A stretch of 7,204 bases of DNA from Leptospira sp. (GTDB lineage Bacteria; Spirochaetota; Leptospiria; Leptospirales; Leptospiraceae): the NCBI GenBank assembly GCA_021413405.1, contig JAIOQL010000341.1, positions 1 to 7,204 of the forward strand, in the 5' to 3' direction. A program made the position numbers and the translations under genes. This document shows positions 6,048-7,204 of the stretch, piece by piece. The notes under the pieces are model-generated. The model was not told where the DNA came from. It searched no databases and was given only the letters and a program-made list of their open reading frames with translations. Each line of letters opens with the position of its first letter. Position 1 is the first letter of the stretch.

Positions 6048-6707
6048 TCAGTTGAAACTGATTTCTGTGTTGCTGTAACCCTGGTGGATTAGCTTCTCAA
6101 TGAGCTTATTGCCATCGGACAATTCAGATGCTATCCTGCTCAATTCCTTTTCGGGAAGTTCAGCCTTCCTGAGTCCTTCTCCAATACCCAGATAGGTAAA
6201 TTCTTCGGATTCCCAGTTTGTAATTCCATGGCGGAATGCAATACGTGAGATGTCAGCTTCGAAGAATTTGTGATTTTGAAGATTCATTGCGTAAATTCCT
6301 GCAAGATCCTGTAAATCCTTTCTGTAGGCTCTTTTTCTTGTTTTATCGTCCTGCTTCGAAGAAACAAAGGAATAAAATACAGAAAGAGAAAGACCGCGTG
6401 ACGAATTGGAAATTGAATTCGATGAACCTCCGCCGCCGGAAGAATCGGAGTCAGAGTCGTTATTAGTGTTAGGTTTTGCCGGCTGTTTTTTTGTCTGGTT
6501 CGGCGAATCTTCGCTTGATGATCCGGAAGAAGAGGCTGAAGACCGGCTGGAAGATTTGGAGGAACCGCTGATTGAATCAGAAGAGGCACTCAGCGAATTC
6601 GATGATCTGCTGACGGAATCAGACGATTTGCTGAACGACTCAGAAATAGAGCAGTTTATCAAAAATAAGGTAGCAATGGCCGGTAAGGTAAATAATTTTT
6701 TATTCAT
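6048..6707 (-). CDS. Lipoprotein with Ser-rich heptad stalk and Asn/Asp/Gly linker, first of a tandem pair
   Basis: A 219-residue protein, paralogue of the next gene. MNKK then a hydrophobic stretch ending in LFLINC gives a lipobox with Cys19. Residues 20-67 are heptads rich in Ser with one hydrophobic residue per seven: F25, V32, L39, I46, then Ser at 53 and beyond, so the coiled-coil pattern fades toward the C-terminal side. Residues 68-104 form a low-complexity linker (Pro, Lys, Asn, Asp-Ser repeats and four Gly) that the paralogue lacks. Residues about 126-219 form the shared domain with RHGITNWE and TYLGIGEGLRKA. The ATG follows AGGGG at a spacing of four, within a perfect palindrome. 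A 90-base gap separates it from the paralogue, and 57 bases separate it from the glycosidase gene, so it could be part of one long operon or have its own promoter. Function is unknown; surface or periplasmic anchoring is inferred from the lipobox. Confidence 0.9.
   Translation of the reverse strand: MNKKLFTLPAIATLFLINCSISESFSKSSDSVSRSSNSLSASSDSISGSSKSSSRSSASSSGSSSEDSPNQTKKQPAKPNTNNDSDSDSSGGGGSSNSISNSSRGLSLSVFYSFVSSKQDDKTRKRAYRKDLQDLAGIYAMNLQNHKFFEADISRIAFRHGITNWESEEFTYLGIGEGLRKAELPEKELSRIASELSDGNKLIEKLIHQGYSNTEISFN
6504..6650 (-). repeat. 21-base periodic repeat encoding Ser-rich heptads (lipoprotein 1)
   Basis: Seven units of seven codons. Plus-strand positions 6604-6624 and 6625-6645 are visibly related 21-base copies. 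AGC or AGT codons recur after the hydrophobic position every 21 bases, while the other Ser positions use varied TCN codons. Confidence 0.7.
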
Positions 6708-6713
6708 GTATCC

Positions 6714-6725
6714 CCTAAATTTAGG
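6714..6725. promoter_or_regulatory. Perfect 12-bp palindrome over the ribosome-binding site of lipoprotein 1
   Basis: CCTAAATTTAGG is fully self-complementary and ends within the AGGGG Shine-Dalgarno sequence, six bases before the ATG. As DNA it could be an operator; as RNA it can form only a weak 4-bp stem with an AATT loop. No regulator gene is in the window. Confidence 0.4.
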
Positions 6726-6728
6726 TTC

Positions 6729-6756
6729 AGAATATTACAATAACTTTGAATCACAA
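6729..6756 (-). promoter_or_regulatory. Weak promoter candidate for lipoprotein 1
   Basis: TTGTGA (6756-6751), 16 bases, TATTCT (6734-6729), each 4 of 6 to consensus. If used, transcription would begin inside the palindrome at 6714-6725, a classic operator position. The match is weak and the AT-rich gap gives such matches easily. Confidence 0.2.
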
Positions 6757-6764
6757 CTATTTTT

Positions 6765-7204
6765 TTAAATCTTAATTATAGCCGATCCGAAGGGCTTCAG
6801 CTTAAGTTTAATTCTGCCCTGTTTCGGATCAAAACTGAAGTTGGACAGTGACTCTCCTGTCCAGAAGTCTTTCGGATTCTTCTGTTTGAAGGGGATTGGA
6901 ATTTTGACTTCTACCCATTCATCTGTTTCCGTGGGATTCCAAATCCCGATAAAACCTGCCGGATTATAGAGTCCTCTCGGAAATTCATTTTCAAATGTAC
7001 CGAGCGGGAGAGGGGTTCTGGACTGGCATAATGAATTCAATTCAAGCGATTTTCTTAGAATTCCGAGGCGGTCTTCTTCAATATTTTTCAGATTATCACT
7101 AACCAGGAGCATCCCTCCTGAGATGGACATAACTGTAGCCATCAGAATTGTCTGATCGTAGCTCATCTCATTTTTTTCTTTCCTGACCAAGAGACAATCC
7201 GGAT
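6765..7204 (-). CDS. Alpha-galactosidase-like glycoside hydrolase (clan GH-D), C-terminal part
   Basis: The last 145 residues of a larger protein; the reading frame stays open through the right edge, reading PDCLLVR before the TTG at 7190, so that codon is internal Leu and not a start. PDCLLVR followed after a short gap by a helix and SGGMLLVSDNLKNIEEDRL is the end of the (beta/alpha)8 barrel in alpha-galactosidases of the GH36/GH27 type (NDPD-x-L-x-R and SGG-x-x-x-x-SD). The rest, with a strand-rich pattern, IWNPTETDEWVEVKIP, DFWTGESL and a final KPFGSAIIKI, matches the C-terminal beta-sandwich of these enzymes. The catalytic nucleophile and acid/base Asp residues lie upstream, outside the window, so activity cannot be judged and a related specificity is possible. 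Cell location is unknown without the N-terminus. The lipoprotein gene follows 57 bases after the TAA. Confidence 0.82.
   Translation of the reverse strand, partial: PDCLLVRKEKNEMSYDQTILMATVMSISGGMLLVSDNLKNIEEDRLGILRKSLELNSLCQSRTPLPLGTFENEFPRGLYNPAGFIGIWNPTETDEWVEVKIPIPFKQKNPKDFWTGESLSNFSFDPKQGRIKLKLKPFGSAIIKI

Noticed and set aside
6406..6768. Plus-strand open frame of 120 codons with an acidic Glu/Asp/Leu repeat
   Set aside because: It is the antisense of the Ser-rich lipoprotein: TCN and AGY Ser codons read as Glu, Asp and Leu on the other strand. It has no Shine-Dalgarno site and covers the palindrome and the next intergenic gap.
7188..7190. TTG as a start for a short 141-residue protein
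   Set aside because: The reading frame continues upstream as PDCL and matches the conserved NDPD-x-L region of alpha-galactosidases, so this is a gene cut by the window edge.

Overview
The window looks like chromosomal sequence from a spirochaete of the Leptospira group. The main evidence is two lipoproteins with spirochaete-style lipoboxes (Leu-Phe-x-Ile-Asn-Cys) followed by long serine-rich heptad tracts, a style I associate with Leptospira putative lipoproteins. Base composition is moderately AT-rich. The genus is an inference; no rRNA or marker gene is present. There is no sign of a phage, insertion sequence, CRISPR array or tRNA. Coding density is high and no gene-free stretch exceeds about 190 bases.

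Left part, plus strand (1-1743): a two-gene operon with a 4-base ATGA stop/start overlap. The first gene is a histone-deacetylase-fold Zn hydrolase with all catalytic residues in place, cut by the left window edge and missing only its first few residues. The second encodes a 274-residue protein whose central part weakly resembles a GNAT acyltransferase core. If that holds, the pair would be a deacylase translationally coupled to an acyltransferase-like protein. Targets are unknown.

Right part, minus strand (7204 down to 1774), five genes in transcription order: (a) the C-terminal end of an alpha-galactosidase-like glycoside hydrolase, cut by the right edge; (b) and (c) two tandem paralogous lipoproteins, each made of a lipobox, Ser-rich heptad stalk and small C-terminal domain; (d) a secreted DUF4105-type protein with the His and Cys expected of a permuted papain-like (NlpC/P60-related) enzyme; (e) a 534-residue polytopic membrane protein of probable GT-C glycosyltransferase type. 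(d) and (e) overlap by four bases, with a TTG start for (e), and are clearly one translational unit. The plus and minus gene sets converge with only 30 bases between them, and no convincing terminator is visible there.

Regulation: the second lipoprotein has a good sigma-70-like promoter (TTGACT, 16 bases, TCTAAT) and a strong Shine-Dalgarno sequence. The first has a perfect 12-bp palindrome overlapping its ribosome-binding site. The 185-base gap before the DUF4105 gene is unusual: about 52% GC by hand count, rich in inverted repeats, with a 12-bp hairpin and a 9-base segment directly before the GTG start that can pair with that hairpin. It may be a dispersed intergenic repeat, a structured mRNA leader, or both.

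Taken together, the minus-strand genes point to cell-envelope and surface carbohydrate work (sugar hydrolase, outer-membrane lipoproteins, periplasmic papain-like protein, membrane glycosyltransferase-like protein). The plus-strand pair points to removal, and perhaps addition, of acyl groups.
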